Shown: positions 1 through 7,870, numbered from the stretch's first letter. The stretch: 42,691 nt of DNA from Solirubrobacterales bacterium (GCA_003137075.1 PLES01000108.1:1-42691); one strand, 5' to 3'. Notes: generated by a model from the letters alone, not told the origin. Translations and numbers: made by a program.

Positions 1-87
1 CCATGGCGTTAGCGAGGTTCGGGGGTTGCTCCTGACGGGCAGTCGTGAGCGCTGGCGTCCCGCCGGGTTCTGCTGCTCACGCTCAGT

Positions 88-93
88 TAGTCT
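88..93 (+). promoter_or_regulatory. Candidate -10 element of a leaderless mRNA
   Basis: TAGTCT ends 6 nt before the ATG at 100, so transcription would start at or beside the start codon. No convincing -35 and no Shine-Dalgarno are seen upstream. Confidence 0.35.
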
Positions 94-99
94 TTGGCC

Positions 100-741
100 A
101 TGCTGGGTATGCAGATCGAAGCGAAGACGATCGGGACCGCGTGGCTTGCAATCGCCCGCCGGATCATCGACGAGGGGGCGAAATCCGCGTATGACGCCGC
201 CCCGATCCTGGAGCTTGAGCGCGTCACGGTCAGTGTCACCCGACCGGCGAGCGTCGATTCGATCGTCAGTCAGCTCGGGGATCCTGAACGTCTTGCCTGG
301 ATGCACGCGAACTTCACCGACCATTCGCTGGTGCGTGAACTGGGCGACGCTCGTAGCTATGCCAGCCGGCTCTACGACTACGCCGCGGCCGGCCGAGACC
401 AAGTGCGATGGGTGATAGACCGGCTACGCGCCGACCCGACTTCGCGATCGGCGACGATCACGACCTTCGAACCGCTGCTCGACGTCACCTACATCCCGTG
501 CGTGAGCCTGCTCGACTTCTGGATCGCAGCCGGGCAGCTCCACTCGATCGTCTATGCCCACTCGATTGACTTCGGGGCCAAGGGATACGGCAATCTCGTC
601 GAACTTGCGTACCTGATGGAGAGGGTGGCAAACGGCCTGGACCTACCCGTGGGTCGGCTCGACTTCGTCGTCAAGTCGGCACATATCTACGAGCCAGACC
701 TAGCAATGATGCGAGACGCTGTTTCTGCAGTCGCCGTCTGA
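100..741 (+). CDS. Thymidylate synthase-like protein, short form
   Basis: The central and C-terminal part matches the ThyA fold. Residues are spaced exactly as in E. coli ThyA (C146, S167, D169, N177, H207, Y209): here C134 in YIPC, S155, D157, N165, H195 and Y197. The position of phosphate-binding R166 is H154 (AHSID instead of QRSxD). The protein has 213 residues against about 264 for ThyA, and ends 16 residues after Y197, so the usual C-terminus that closes over the folate is missing; the N-terminal phosphate loop is not evident. It could be a divergent dUMP/pyrimidine-modifying enzyme or a non-catalytic relative. The start at 100 is chosen over TTG 94 and ATG 109 because of the -10-like hexamer 6 nt upstream. 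No partner gene sits beside it. Family assignment is fairly sure; substrate is unknown. Confidence 0.7.
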   Translation: MLGMQIEAKTIGTAWLAIARRIIDEGAKSAYDAAPILELERVTVSVTRPASVDSIVSQLGDPERLAWMHANFTDHSLVRELGDARSYASRLYDYAAAGRDQVRWVIDRLRADPTSRSATITTFEPLLDVTYIPCVSLLDFWIAAGQLHSIVYAHSIDFGAKGYGNLVELAYLMERVANGLDLPVGRLDFVVKSAHIYEPDLAMMRDAVSAVAV

Positions 742-765
742 TCATTCAAAACCCCGCCGGTTGAT

Positions 766-787
766 CGCCGGACCGCATGACCCGGCG
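766..787 (+). terminator. Weak stem-loop after the ThyA-like gene
   Basis: CGCCGG (766-771) pairs with CCGGCG (782-787) across a 10-nt loop. There is no T tract. The rest of 742-943 shows no convincing gene. Confidence 0.3.
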
Positions 788-943
788 TCATATGCAATTC
801 GAGCTCTGATAGCCGAGTAGGGCCGCCGCTTTTCGCCAGGATCACGTCATCCGCGCGGGGATCGCCACTGGGGACGGGGCGGCGTTCGCGACGCTCTAGC
901 GGAGGTACTTGTCGCCGGCCGCTAGTGCCGTTGCCTCCTAGTG

Positions 944-2683
944 TCACGCGGCAGCGAACATGCGGGCGATCTCCGCAGGAGTCTGGGGCTTGCCGAACAA
1001 GTAGCCCTGACCTTGGTCGCAGTTCACGGCCGTCAGTTCGCTGAGTTCGGCGTCAGTCTCTATGCCTTCGGCGACGACAGTCATTCCGAGTGCGTGTGCC
1101 ATCGCGGTGACGGCGCCGACGATCTCGCGGTCACGTGGTCGTCCCCCGATTTGTGCGACGAAGCTGCGATCGATCTTGAGAATGGTCGCCCGCAACTGCT
1201 GCAGATGCGTGAGCGTCGAGTACCCAGTCCCGAAATCGTCAAGCGCGACCTGCACGCCCAGCGCCGTCAGGGAGTCGATTACGCGGTTGGCGTCGTTCAG
1301 CTCGCCGATCAGCGCAGTTTCGGTGATTTCAACACAGAGGCGCGACGGGGCGATCTGGTGGCGCGCCAGCGTCGCAGCGACCCTTGCCACTAATTTCGGG
1401 TCGCGCAGCTGTTGGCCGGAGACGTTGACCGACATCGTTTGGTCCTTCCAGGCGCCCTCGGCGGTCCAGGCGGCGAGCTGACGGCATGCTTCGTCGAGCA
1501 CGTATGTGTCGATCTCGCCGATGGTCCCGTGCTGCTCTGCGACCGGGATGAACTCGTTCGGAAGCACGATCCCTCGCTCCGGATGCTGCCAGCGAACCAG
1601 CGCCTCGACTCCTATCGGGGCCTGGTCATGGAGGCGGAACAACGGCTGGTAGAGCACGTACAGCTGGTGTTCGTCGAGCGCACGCCGGAGCTCGGCGGCG
1701 AGCCCGCGCGAGGATGCGACGAGACCGTGCAGCTGAGCGTCGTAGATCTCAAGCCGGTTGCGCCCGGCGCGCTTCGCGGCATACATCGCGAAGTCCGCCT
1801 GCTGGAGCAACTCTTCGGGCGCGAGCGTCGGATTCGAGGTGGAAACGGCTCCTACGCTGGCGGTGACGTCGACTTCAGACCCGTCTCTCAGCGGCTTACT
1901 CAAGCTACGGATGATCCGATCGCCAATCAGCCGCAGGTCGTCCCCGTCGCGGAGCCTTGTGCAGAGCATTACGAACTCGTCGCCGCCAAAGCGTGCGACC
2001 GTGTCAGTTCGCCTCGCAATAGCGTCGAGTCGCCGGCCGACCTCACAGAGGACCTGGTCTCCAGCTTTGTGGCCGAGGGTGTCGTTGACGCTCTTGAAAC
2101 CGTCGACATCGATGAACAGCAGGGCGATCTGACCTGGACGACGCTCCAATGCGATAAGGCTCTGGGCGAGACGATCCATGAGCGCCACCCGGTTCATCAG
2201 TCCTGTCAGGGGATCGTGCAGCGCTTGATACTCGACCGCGTGCTGAGCCTCGATCTGCTCTGTGACATCGCGCGATATTCCGAACGTGCCGAAGATTTCG
2301 CCCCGGTCGTCACGCAGCGGCAACTTGGTACTCGACACCCAGGCGTCCGGAAGATCTTGAAACGTCTCGAGTTCGATCTTTCCGACGATCGGCTCTCCGG
2401 TCAGAATCACGTGCTGCTCATCGGCTAGCGCCTCTGCTGCGTGAACATCAGAGAACAGATCAAAGTCCGTCTTCCCGATCAATTCTGCGGCAGTTAAGCC
2501 CCGTCCGAGCGCCGCCGCAAAGCCGTTGCTGACCATCAGAAAGTGGCCATCCATGCCCTTGAAGAACACCCGCTCCTCTGAGCTGGATAGCAGGTTCTGG
2601 AAGCACGCGCGCTCGAGTTCTTCTCGTGAGGAGAACGGCATCGGCGGGCTCGGATGGGGTTTAGAAGCGCTCACAGCAGTCAT
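944..2683 (-). CDS. PAS-GGDEF-EAL c-di-GMP cyclase/phosphodiesterase
   Basis: Cytoplasmic protein of 579 residues. A PAS domain (about 25-145) ends in the typical DVTEQ linker, followed by GGDEF (about 155-315) and EAL (about 325-579) domains. The cyclase motif RFGGDEF (233-237) is intact, and an inhibitory-site RxxD (R224-D227) lies exactly five residues before it. The EAL side keeps E360, N420, E452, D482-D483, K503 and E539, so both activities look possible. There are no transmembrane segments, so the signal is probably sensed through PAS. It is the only one of the three c-di-GMP-type proteins in this window with both domains intact. The gene is monocistronic; the upstream leader carries a GAGAAGG-like ribosome site and a CGATTAATCG palindrome at 2686-2695. 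Confidence 0.93.
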   Translation of the reverse strand: MTAVSASKPHPSPPMPFSSREELERACFQNLLSSSEERVFFKGMDGHFLMVSNGFAAALGRGLTAAELIGKTDFDLFSDVHAAEALADEQHVILTGEPIVGKIELETFQDLPDAWVSSTKLPLRDDRGEIFGTFGISRDVTEQIEAQHAVEYQALHDPLTGLMNRVALMDRLAQSLIALERRPGQIALLFIDVDGFKSVNDTLGHKAGDQVLCEVGRRLDAIARRTDTVARFGGDEFVMLCTRLRDGDDLRLIGDRIIRSLSKPLRDGSEVDVTASVGAVSTSNPTLAPEELLQQADFAMYAAKRAGRNRLEIYDAQLHGLVASSRGLAAELRRALDEHQLYVLYQPLFRLHDQAPIGVEALVRWQHPERGIVLPNEFIPVAEQHGTIGEIDTYVLDEACRQLAAWTAEGAWKDQTMSVNVSGQQLRDPKLVARVAATLARHQIAPSRLCVEITETALIGELNDANRVIDSLTALGVQVALDDFGTGYSTLTHLQQLRATILKIDRSFVAQIGGRPRDREIVGAVTAMAHALGMTVVAEGIETDAELSELTAVNCDQGQGYLFGKPQTPAEIARMFAAA

Positions 2684-2728
2684 GACGATTAATCGCCTTC
2701 TCTTTTATCGTCGCCGTATAGCCTAGGC

Positions 2729-2745
2729 CTTAGCGAGCGGCTAAG
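2729..2745 (-). terminator. Stem-loop after the GlxA-type regulator gene
   Basis: CTTAGC (2729-2734) pairs with GCTAAG (2740-2745) over a 5-nt loop, in the short gap downstream of the regulator at 2791. It could also be part of the promoter of the PAS-GGDEF-EAL gene. Confidence 0.35.
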
Positions 2746-2790
2746 AAACAGCAAGTAGCGGATTGCACCTGGCCGTTGGCGCAACGAGGC

Positions 2791-3750
2791 TCAGCCGCGG
2801 AACGTGCGGCGGTAGGCGCTCGGCGTGGTGTTCACCCCGTCAAGGAAGCGGGCACGCAGGTTCGCCGCGGTCGCGAATCCACTGGCCTCGGCGATTGCCT
2901 CGAGCGGCAGGTCGGTGGTCTCGAGCAGACGCTGAGCGAGCTGCAAACGCTGGCGCACGATCCACCGGTATGGGGTCGTACCGAGCGTAGCCACGAAGCG
3001 ACGGGCGAAGTTGCGCTTGCTCATCGCAGAGCGCTTGGCGAGATCAGCGATCGTGATCGGCTCGCCAAGATTCGCTTGAGCCCAGCTCAAGACCCCGAGG
3101 AACGGATCCGCCTGGTCAAGTGCCGGTAGCGGGCTCTCGATGTATTGGGCCTGGCCGCCTTCGCGGAACGGGGGTACGACCAGCTCGCGCGCCAGCCGTG
3201 CCGCAATCTCGGCGCCATAGTCACGCCGGACGATGTGCAGGCAGAGGTCGATCGCTGCCGCGCTGCCAGCTGAGGTGAGGATGTCGCCGCCGTCGACGTA
3301 CAGCACGTCCGGGTCGACCTGAATGAGCGGATATTCCGTCGCGAGCTGCTCACAGTCCTCCCAGTGGGTCGTCGCACCACGCCCGTTGAGCAGCCCAGCA
3401 GCGGCTAGCACGAACGCTCCGGTGCAGAGCGAAACGACCTGAGCCCCGCGCCGGTGTGCGCGCCTCAGTTCCTGCAGCAGCAGCCCTGGCACGGCCGTTT
3501 CCTGGGCAAACGGCGAGACGATCACCAGGTCAGCGTCTCGCAGCGCAAGCACCCCGACCGTTCCCTGAATACGCAGGCCAGTGTCACAGGTGACAGCACG
3601 ACCGCCGGGTGAGCAGACCGTCAACCGATACCAAGGCACGCCGTATTCAGCGGTCCGATCGATGCCGAACACTTCGCTCGCGACGGCAAGTTCAAATAGC
3701 GCCGCTCCCTCTCCGGCGACCAGCACCACGTTGGCAGCTTTATTACGCAC
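2791..3750 (-). CDS. GlxA-family transcriptional regulator (DJ-1/PfpI + AraC HTH)
   Basis: The N-terminal half is a DJ-1/PfpI (class I amidotransferase-like) domain with the nucleophile-elbow motif VVSLCTGAFVLAAAG. The C-terminal half is an AraC/XylS double helix-turn-helix with the characteristic PYRWIVRQRLQLAQRLLE and GFATAANLRARF segments. Such proteins are transcription activators whose DJ-1 domain senses small molecules rather than doing catalysis. GTG 3750 is preferred because the alternative start at 3792 would place the coding region over the GTGGCA-N4-TGCCAC palindrome and nearly into the divergent gene. Length is then 319 residues, normal for the family. The divergent hypothetical gene at 3803 is a plausible target, but this is inference. 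Confidence 0.88.
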   Translation of the reverse strand: MRNKAANVVLVAGEGAALFELAVASEVFGIDRTAEYGVPWYRLTVCSPGGRAVTCDTGLRIQGTVGVLALRDADLVIVSPFAQETAVPGLLLQELRRAHRRGAQVVSLCTGAFVLAAAGLLNGRGATTHWEDCEQLATEYPLIQVDPDVLYVDGGDILTSAGSAAAIDLCLHIVRRDYGAEIAARLARELVVPPFREGGQAQYIESPLPALDQADPFLGVLSWAQANLGEPITIADLAKRSAMSKRNFARRFVATLGTTPYRWIVRQRLQLAQRLLETTDLPLEAIAEASGFATAANLRARFLDGVNTTPSAYRRTFRG

Positions 3751-3751
3751 T

Positions 3752-3767
3752 GTGGCAATGATGCCAC
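3752..3767. promoter_or_regulatory. Palindrome between divergent genes, candidate operator
   Basis: GTGGCA (3752-3757) and TGCCAC (3762-3767) form a perfect inverted repeat with a 4-nt spacer, directly before the regulator start at 3750 and 36 nt before the divergent ATG at 3803. Confidence 0.45.
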
Positions 3768-3802
3768 TTGTCAGCGTCGTTCTCCAGCGCAATCATCAAC
3801 CT

Positions 3803-4264
3803 ATGCCAAGCATTTCCGACAGGATCCTTTTGCGCATTTATGCCGCCCGCTTTGACGCCGACCTCGCCGCCGGATTGCCAGCCGAGACAAGCCCAGGTCA
3901 TGCAGCCCGCGCCCGCCAACTGGTCAACCCACAGACGCGTCATACGGTCGCGACCAACTGGGAGCACCTGCTTGCACTCGCGATCACGCCGGCACGCGGC
4001 CTGTCGGGCCGCGCGCCGATCTGCCGTCAGCGCGTTTATCAAGCCGAAACCGAGATCCGCGAGCTCATCGCGGCGCTGCGGGCGACCGGACCGATGCCCG
4101 TGCGTGGGGTCGCGAAGGCCATAAGCCTTTTGAGCGACGGCTGCGGTCCGATATTCAACCGCAACTCACCGGAGGATCTCAGGGCCACCGTGGCGCGAGC
4201 GGTTGACGAGCTTGACCCGGGACTACCGCTGACACTTGACCACGTCGGGTTTGCCCGCTACTAG
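3803..4264 (+). CDS. Hypothetical protein, 153 residues
   Basis: I do not recognise a named family. The protein is soluble, mostly helical by composition, rich in Arg and Ala, with no signal peptide or membrane segment. It starts MPSISDRILLRIYAARFDAD and ends DHVGFARY. ATG 3803 is chosen because the longer in-frame GTG at 3581 would run deep into the divergent regulator. Its gene is head-to-head with the GlxA-type regulator, which may control it. Codon usage looks like that of its neighbours. Confidence 0.6.
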   Translation: MPSISDRILLRIYAARFDADLAAGLPAETSPGHAARARQLVNPQTRHTVATNWEHLLALAITPARGLSGRAPICRQRVYQAETEIRELIAALRATGPMPVRGVAKAISLLSDGCGPIFNRNSPEDLRATVARAVDELDPGLPLTLDHVGFARY

Positions 4265-4455
4265 CTAACCGCAGGACCAGACAATTCTGCTTGCTCCGCC
4301 TTCGTCAGACTGAAAGCATGGAAGTGCTGAGTCGAATCGACAACCCCGGCGGACCCTCTGTCGTTCGGCGATCGACGCTGATCCAGCTCAGCTGCTCGTG
4401 GTCGTCACCGGTCCCTCGGAGCTGTCGTCGTAACGTTGCAGCTCACTTTCATCCA

Positions 4456-4487
4456 CTGCACAAGCGCGCCGGGCCGCGCTTGTGCAG
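4456..4487. terminator. Perfect 12-bp stem-loop
   Basis: CTGCACAAGCGC (4456-4467) and GCGCTTGTGCAG (4476-4487) pair perfectly around an 8-nt GC-rich loop. There is no T tract. It lies in the 290-nt gap 4265-4554, which otherwise holds only a short, unconvincing reading frame, and could terminate transcription from either side. Confidence 0.6.
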
Positions 4488-4554
4488 TTGACCAGTGACG
4501 AGCGACGCCAGGACGCACATCGGCTCTAAAGTCGGCTCGCACGAAGGCTTCAAG

Positions 4555-5208
4555 CTACGACTGTGAGACCCCGGTAGTCCACCACTCCGGCAGCTTGATG
4601 CCCTGCTCAGCGAGCATCCGCTGCACGCCGGCCAGGCTCGCTGTGCGCTGAAAATGGTCGCGGATGCACTGGCGTTCCCAGGCCGGCTGGTCGAGATGGC
4701 GACCGAACCTTACGAGCGTGAACAGGAGCAGGTCTGCGGCGCTGCTGCTATCTCCGACCAGCCACGAACGGCCCCGGAGATGGGCATCGACCCGAGCAAA
4801 CTGCGCAGCCGCCTGCGCCGCGGCCGCCTCACGAACGCCCGTCTGGCCGTAGCGTTCCGGATAGATGACCCGCATCAGCGCCGGCTGGAGATTGCTCGTC
4901 AGATCGATCAACCAGAAATAGAACTCCGCTCGCTCTGGGGTTCCGACCGCAGGCGCCAGACGAGCGGACGGGAAGCGGTCGGCGAGGTGCAGCAGGATCG
5001 CAGCGGTTTCGCCGATGACAAGCTCACCATCTTCGAGAGTCGGGACCAGACCCGTCGGGTTCAGGGCCAGATACGCCTCCGAGCTGCGGCCCTGCGAGTC
5101 TCGCTCGACACGGGCCAGTTGATACTCCGCGCCTACTTCGGCCAGCGCAGCGTGGGGCGCCATTGCAGCGGTTCCCGGCCGCCAATGCAGTCGCAAGATG
5201 TCGCCCAC
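4555..5208 (-). CDS. Glutathione S-transferase family protein
   Basis: Protein of 217 residues with an N-terminal thioredoxin-like GST domain (about 1-80) and an all-alpha C-terminal domain. Family hallmarks are the cis-proline segment NPTGLVPTL and the glutathione gamma-glutamyl-binding GETAAILLHLAD. Actinobacteria often use mycothiol or other thiols, so the real co-substrate cannot be inferred. The gene is divergent from the marR-type operon, and the 28-bp palindrome at 5296-5323 lies between them, so joint control of a detoxification function is plausible. Length is normal. Confidence 0.85.
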   Translation of the reverse strand: MGDILRLHWRPGTAAMAPHAALAEVGAEYQLARVERDSQGRSSEAYLALNPTGLVPTLEDGELVIGETAAILLHLADRFPSARLAPAVGTPERAEFYFWLIDLTSNLQPALMRVIYPERYGQTGVREAAAAQAAAQFARVDAHLRGRSWLVGDSSSAADLLLFTLVRFGRHLDQPAWERQCIRDHFQRTASLAGVQRMLAEQGIKLPEWWTTGVSQS

Positions 5209-5295
5209 AGGCTAAAGATAGATCAGCCGCAGGACTAGCTGGCAGTGACCAACGGCGCGTGGACGATCAGTTATTGAGAGCGGCGCCGCGGGCAT

Positions 5296-5329
5296 GGTGA
5301 TTGACAGCAGGCTGTCAATCACCTACGGT
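5296..5329 (+). promoter_or_regulatory. MarR-type operator inside a leaderless promoter
   Basis: GGTGATTGACAGC (5296-5308) and GCTGTCAATCACC (5311-5323) form a perfect 13-bp inverted repeat around AG. The left arm contains a consensus -35, TTGACA (5301-5306); 17 nt later lies TACGGT (5324-5329), ending 8 nt before the GTG at 5338. A bound dimer would block the promoter. The gap 5209-5337 holds no gene. Confidence 0.75.
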
Positions 5330-5337
5330 TACCGACC

Positions 5338-5826
5338 GTGGAGCCATCACCAAGGCCAGAGGAGATCTGGACGAAATTTGCAACCAGCGTCTTCCGTATC
5401 AACGGAGTCCTGATCCGAGCCGGCGAAGGTATTAGTCGCCCGACGGGGCAGAGCAGCGCCAGGTGGCAGGTGCTGGGAAGGGCCTACCAACCTCGCACTG
5501 TCGCGGCGATGGCCCGAGAACTCGGCCACGCCCGCCAGAGCGTGCAGCGTGTCGCCGATGTGCTCGAACGGGAGGGCTTGGTGGCGTACACCGACAATCC
5601 GGACGACCGGCGAGCCCGCCTAGTCGAACTCACCCCCGCGGGCAGAGAAGTCCTCACGGCCATCTACAGACGCCAGGTCGAGTGGTCACTGAAGGTCATG
5701 GCCGCGCTTCCGATCGAAGAGCTGGCGGCCATCGCTGAGGCGCTCGATGAGATCGGCGGCGTGTTGGAAGCTGACATCAACGGACAAGCCGATGGGGACT
5801 CAACCTCGCCGGGCCACTCCGAATAA
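5338..5826 (+). CDS. MarR-family transcriptional regulator
   Basis: A 162-residue winged-helix regulator. The HTH (ARELGHARQSVQRVADVLEREGLV) and the wing (NPDDRRARLVELTPAGREVL) are typical of MarR. Members usually repress their own operon and are released by phenolic or oxidising ligands. The GTG start is supported by the promoter just upstream, which makes the mRNA effectively leaderless. Two small enzymes follow on the same strand (starts at 5861 and 6318). The perfect palindrome overlapping its promoter suggests autoregulation. Confidence 0.88.
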   Translation: MEPSPRPEEIWTKFATSVFRINGVLIRAGEGISRPTGQSSARWQVLGRAYQPRTVAAMARELGHARQSVQRVADVLEREGLVAYTDNPDDRRARLVELTPAGREVLTAIYRRQVEWSLKVMAALPIEELAAIAEALDEIGGVLEADINGQADGDSTSPGHSE

Positions 5827-5860
5827 CAAAGCACCGCCATTGAAAGGCATGAAGACAGCT

Positions 5861-6208
5861 ATGGGTAGATACATCGTTCTTTACTACGCGCCGCTCGGCG
5901 TCGCCGAGCGGTTCGCTCAGGCCACACCGGAACAGGCCATGGAGGGGATGCAGCTCTGGATAGATTGGGCGCAGCGCATCGGTTCAGGCCTGGTCGATCC
6001 GGGCAAGCCGCTCGGGAATGCTGTCAACGTGAAGGCGTCGGGAGCATCTCCGACGCAGACGAACATCATCGGGATGTCGATCCTGCAGGCCGACTCGATG
6101 GACGGGGCGCTGGCGATGGTCAACGACCATCACCATCTGCACTGGGCTGAGGATTGCGAGATCGTCGTCCTCGAGGAAATGCCGATTCCAGAGATGGCAG
6201 GCGTGTAA
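5861..6208 (+). CDS. YCII-related domain protein
   Basis: Protein of about 115 residues with a ferredoxin-like YCII-type fold, recognisable from the N-terminal GRYIVLYYAPLG strand and the C-terminal EDCEIVVLEEMPI. Such proteins have a conserved His/Asp pair and mostly unknown roles; here the HHHLHWAED segment carries candidate residues. ATG 5861 is preferred because homologues begin at this strand; an in-frame ATG at 5849 adds four residues but sits one base from its ribosome-site-like GAAAGG. It follows marR by 34 nt and is probably in its operon. Confidence 0.75.
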   Translation: MGRYIVLYYAPLGVAERFAQATPEQAMEGMQLWIDWAQRIGSGLVDPGKPLGNAVNVKASGASPTQTNIIGMSILQADSMDGALAMVNDHHHLHWAEDCEIVVLEEMPIPEMAGV

Positions 6209-6231
6209 CCCGGGCCGCCCCGTGCCGCAGC

Positions 6232-6249
6232 GGGGTCTCGACCCCTTTT
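6232..6249 (+). terminator. Rho-independent terminator-like hairpin with T tract
   Basis: GGGGTC (6232-6237) and GACCCC (6240-6245) pair tightly around TC and are followed by TTTT. It lies between the YCII-like gene and the SnoaL-like gene, so it may end or attenuate the marR transcript. Confidence 0.6.
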
Positions 6250-6317
6250 CGGGTCCGTCGGTGTCTGCACGGCAGACAGGCCGCCGCGGCGGCCACGCAA
6301 ATCAGACCGGAGGAACA

Positions 6318-6713
6318 ATGTCCAGCCAAGATGAAAACGCGGTACACGCTGTGCTGGATCAGGTGTACGCAGCATGGGCTGCCAACGATGCAGACGCCTT
6401 TGTCGCTCGATACGCGGACGACGCAAACGCCGTTCACACCGGCTTCTACATGGAGAATCGCGACGCTATACGTGCCTCGCTCGCATACGAGTTCGCGGAC
6501 AGGCTGAAGGGCTCACACGCGATCCACGAGGTCCAAAGCGTGCGCTTCATCGGTGAAGACGCGGCGCTCGTGCTTAGCAAGGCGGCGATCGTATTCGCCG
6601 GTCAGACCGAGCCCACGCCGGAGACGAAGACACTTGACACGTGGGTGCTCTCTAAGCGCGACGCGACCTGGAGCGTTGAACGGTTCCACAACTGCGCAGA
6701 GAACGCCGCCTGA
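6318..6713 (+). CDS. SnoaL-like / SgcJ-type NTF2-fold protein
   Basis: Protein of 131 residues. The pattern AVLDQVYAAWAANDADAFVARYADDANAV at the N-terminus, the central strand containing DAALVLSKAAIVF and the terminal TWVLSKRDATWSVERFHN define the SgcJ/EcaC subgroup of NTF2-like proteins, whose functions are largely unknown (some are isomerases or hydrolases in secondary metabolism). The start at 6318 is fixed by a strong GGAGGAA ribosome site 2 nt upstream; the open frame extends back to 6222 but without a site. It may have its own promoter after the hairpin at 6232. Confidence 0.8.
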   Translation: MSSQDENAVHAVLDQVYAAWAANDADAFVARYADDANAVHTGFYMENRDAIRASLAYEFADRLKGSHAIHEVQSVRFIGEDAALVLSKAAIVFAGQTEPTPETKTLDTWVLSKRDATWSVERFHNCAENAA

Positions 6714-6754
6714 AGACGGGGCGAGTCGGAGACACCCGCATCGGAGCTTGCGGC

Positions 6755-7429
6755 TCACGCTTCGATACGGAAGAGTTCCGCGAATCGGTCGAGCAGTTTC
6801 GGGTTGCCTTTCAGGATCGTGACTACGCCCTGCTCGACGGCCTCGGAGGGGGTCAGTTTGCCCGAGATCAGATGGCGGATGTCCGGGCCGGTAGCGAACC
6901 GCAGCTCAGGCTCGCCGGTGGGCAGTGAGCCCCCCACCGGCGGCGCCGGGGGGGCGATCTGCACCACCGTCAACTCCCCGCCAGCGATCCGGGCGCGCAA
7001 CTCGACGGGTCCCACCTGGATCTGGAAGTCAAGTGAAGATGAGGCCAAGTCGGGTCGGAACGCGGTGCGCAGGGCCATCGTCAGCGAGTCCGCCGTTACG
7101 GCGTCTCCCTCCCTGGGCTCACCCATCGACCGGAATCCCCACCGCCCGAGTGACAGCACGATCGGTTCGAGCTCACGCCCGTAGTCGGTGAGTTCATAGA
7201 CCAGGCCGCAGCGTGCCAGCGGGACCCGGCGGATTACGCCCCCCTCCTGCAGCTCCTTGAGGCGGGCGGAGAGGATGTTCGTCGGGATCTTTGGCAAGCC
7301 CTGCTTCAGGTCGGTGTAGCGACGCGGACCGACCAGCAGGTCACGGACGATCAGCAGCGCCCAGCGTTCGGTGACCAGCTCGATGGCAGTGGTGATCCCG
7401 CAGTACTGCCCGTAGCTGCGGGCGGCCAC
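6755..7429 (-). CDS. HxlR-family regulator with C-terminal SCP2-like domain
   Basis: The first 110 residues form an HxlR winged helix (QYCGITTAIELVTERWALLIVRDLL, then RYTDLKQGLPKIPTNILSARLKELQEGGVI). Ordinary HxlR proteins stop near 110-130 residues; this one continues to 224. The extra part ends in a segment (GPDIRHLISGKLTPSEAVEQGVVTILKG, split here only by description) resembling SCP2/sterol-carrier domains, which could bind a hydrophobic ligand. The GTG start directly abuts the stop codon of the upstream VOC gene, so the two are translationally linked. It probably controls their shared promoter at 7904-7933. Confidence 0.85.
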   Translation of the reverse strand: MAARSYGQYCGITTAIELVTERWALLIVRDLLVGPRRYTDLKQGLPKIPTNILSARLKELQEGGVIRRVPLARCGLVYELTDYGRELEPIVLSLGRWGFRSMGEPREGDAVTADSLTMALRTAFRPDLASSSLDFQIQVGPVELRARIAGGELTVVQIAPPAPPVGGSLPTGEPELRFATGPDIRHLISGKLTPSEAVEQGVVTILKGNPKLLDRFAELFRIEA

Positions 7430-7870
7430 TCAGACCTGGCCCTGCTGCGCCATGTACGCCTCTGGGCCCAGCTCTGCTGCCTCCGGCACCATGTAGTTGA
7501 AGCACACGATGTTGCCGTCCGGGTCTTCCAGGTCCCGGCTGTACATGAAGCCGTAGTCCTGAGCCTCTCCGTGTTCGGAGCCGCCGGCGGCCAGCCCCGC
7601 CTCGATCACGGTGTCCACGTCCGCCCTGGAGTCACGGGAGAACGCAATCTGAAACTGGGCAGTGGTGGTCGCATCGCCGATCTGCTTGTCAGTAAAGCTG
7701 GCGAAGAACTCCCGCTTCAGGACCATCGTGTAGATGTTGTCGTCCCATACCCAGCAAGCGGCGTTCTCATCAGTGAATAGAGGATTGAGGGTCGCGCCAA
7801 GCGCGGCGTAGAAGGTCTTGCTGCGCTCGAAGTCGTCGGTTGGGTAACTCACGAAGATGTTCGTAGACAT
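7430..7870 (-). CDS. VOC-family (glyoxalase/bleomycin resistance-like) protein
   Basis: Protein of 146 residues with the VOC beta-alpha-beta-beta-beta pattern. It opens with IFVSYPTDDFERSKTFYAALG and ends its second half with a metal-site-like MYSRDLEDPDGNIVCFNYM. Similar small VOC proteins are annotated as glyoxalase or extradiol-dioxygenase superfamily members of unknown substrate. ATG 7870 is preceded by GGGAG at suitable spacing; the frame extends to 7939 but that would cover the promoter. The gene is upstream of and joined to the HxlR regulator. Confidence 0.85.
   Translation of the reverse strand: MSTNIFVSYPTDDFERSKTFYAALGATLNPLFTDENAACWVWDDNIYTMVLKREFFASFTDKQIGDATTTAQFQIAFSRDSRADVDTVIEAGLAAGGSEHGEAQDYGFMYSRDLEDPDGNIVCFNYMVPEAAELGPEAYMAQQGQV

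Noticed and set aside
687-947. An 86-codon minus-strand frame in the gap after the ThyA-like gene
   Set aside because: It overlaps the ThyA-like C-terminus and shows only arginine-rich random sequence; no ribosome site.
1412-2428. Long plus-strand frame opposite the PAS-GGDEF-EAL gene
   Set aside because: Antisense shadow caused by GC-rich codon positions; it has no domain, and the minus strand has full catalytic motifs.
4291-4491. A 66-codon plus-strand frame in the gap after the 153-residue protein
   Set aside because: Low complexity, ends inside the hairpin, no ribosome site and no family; not annotated as a gene.
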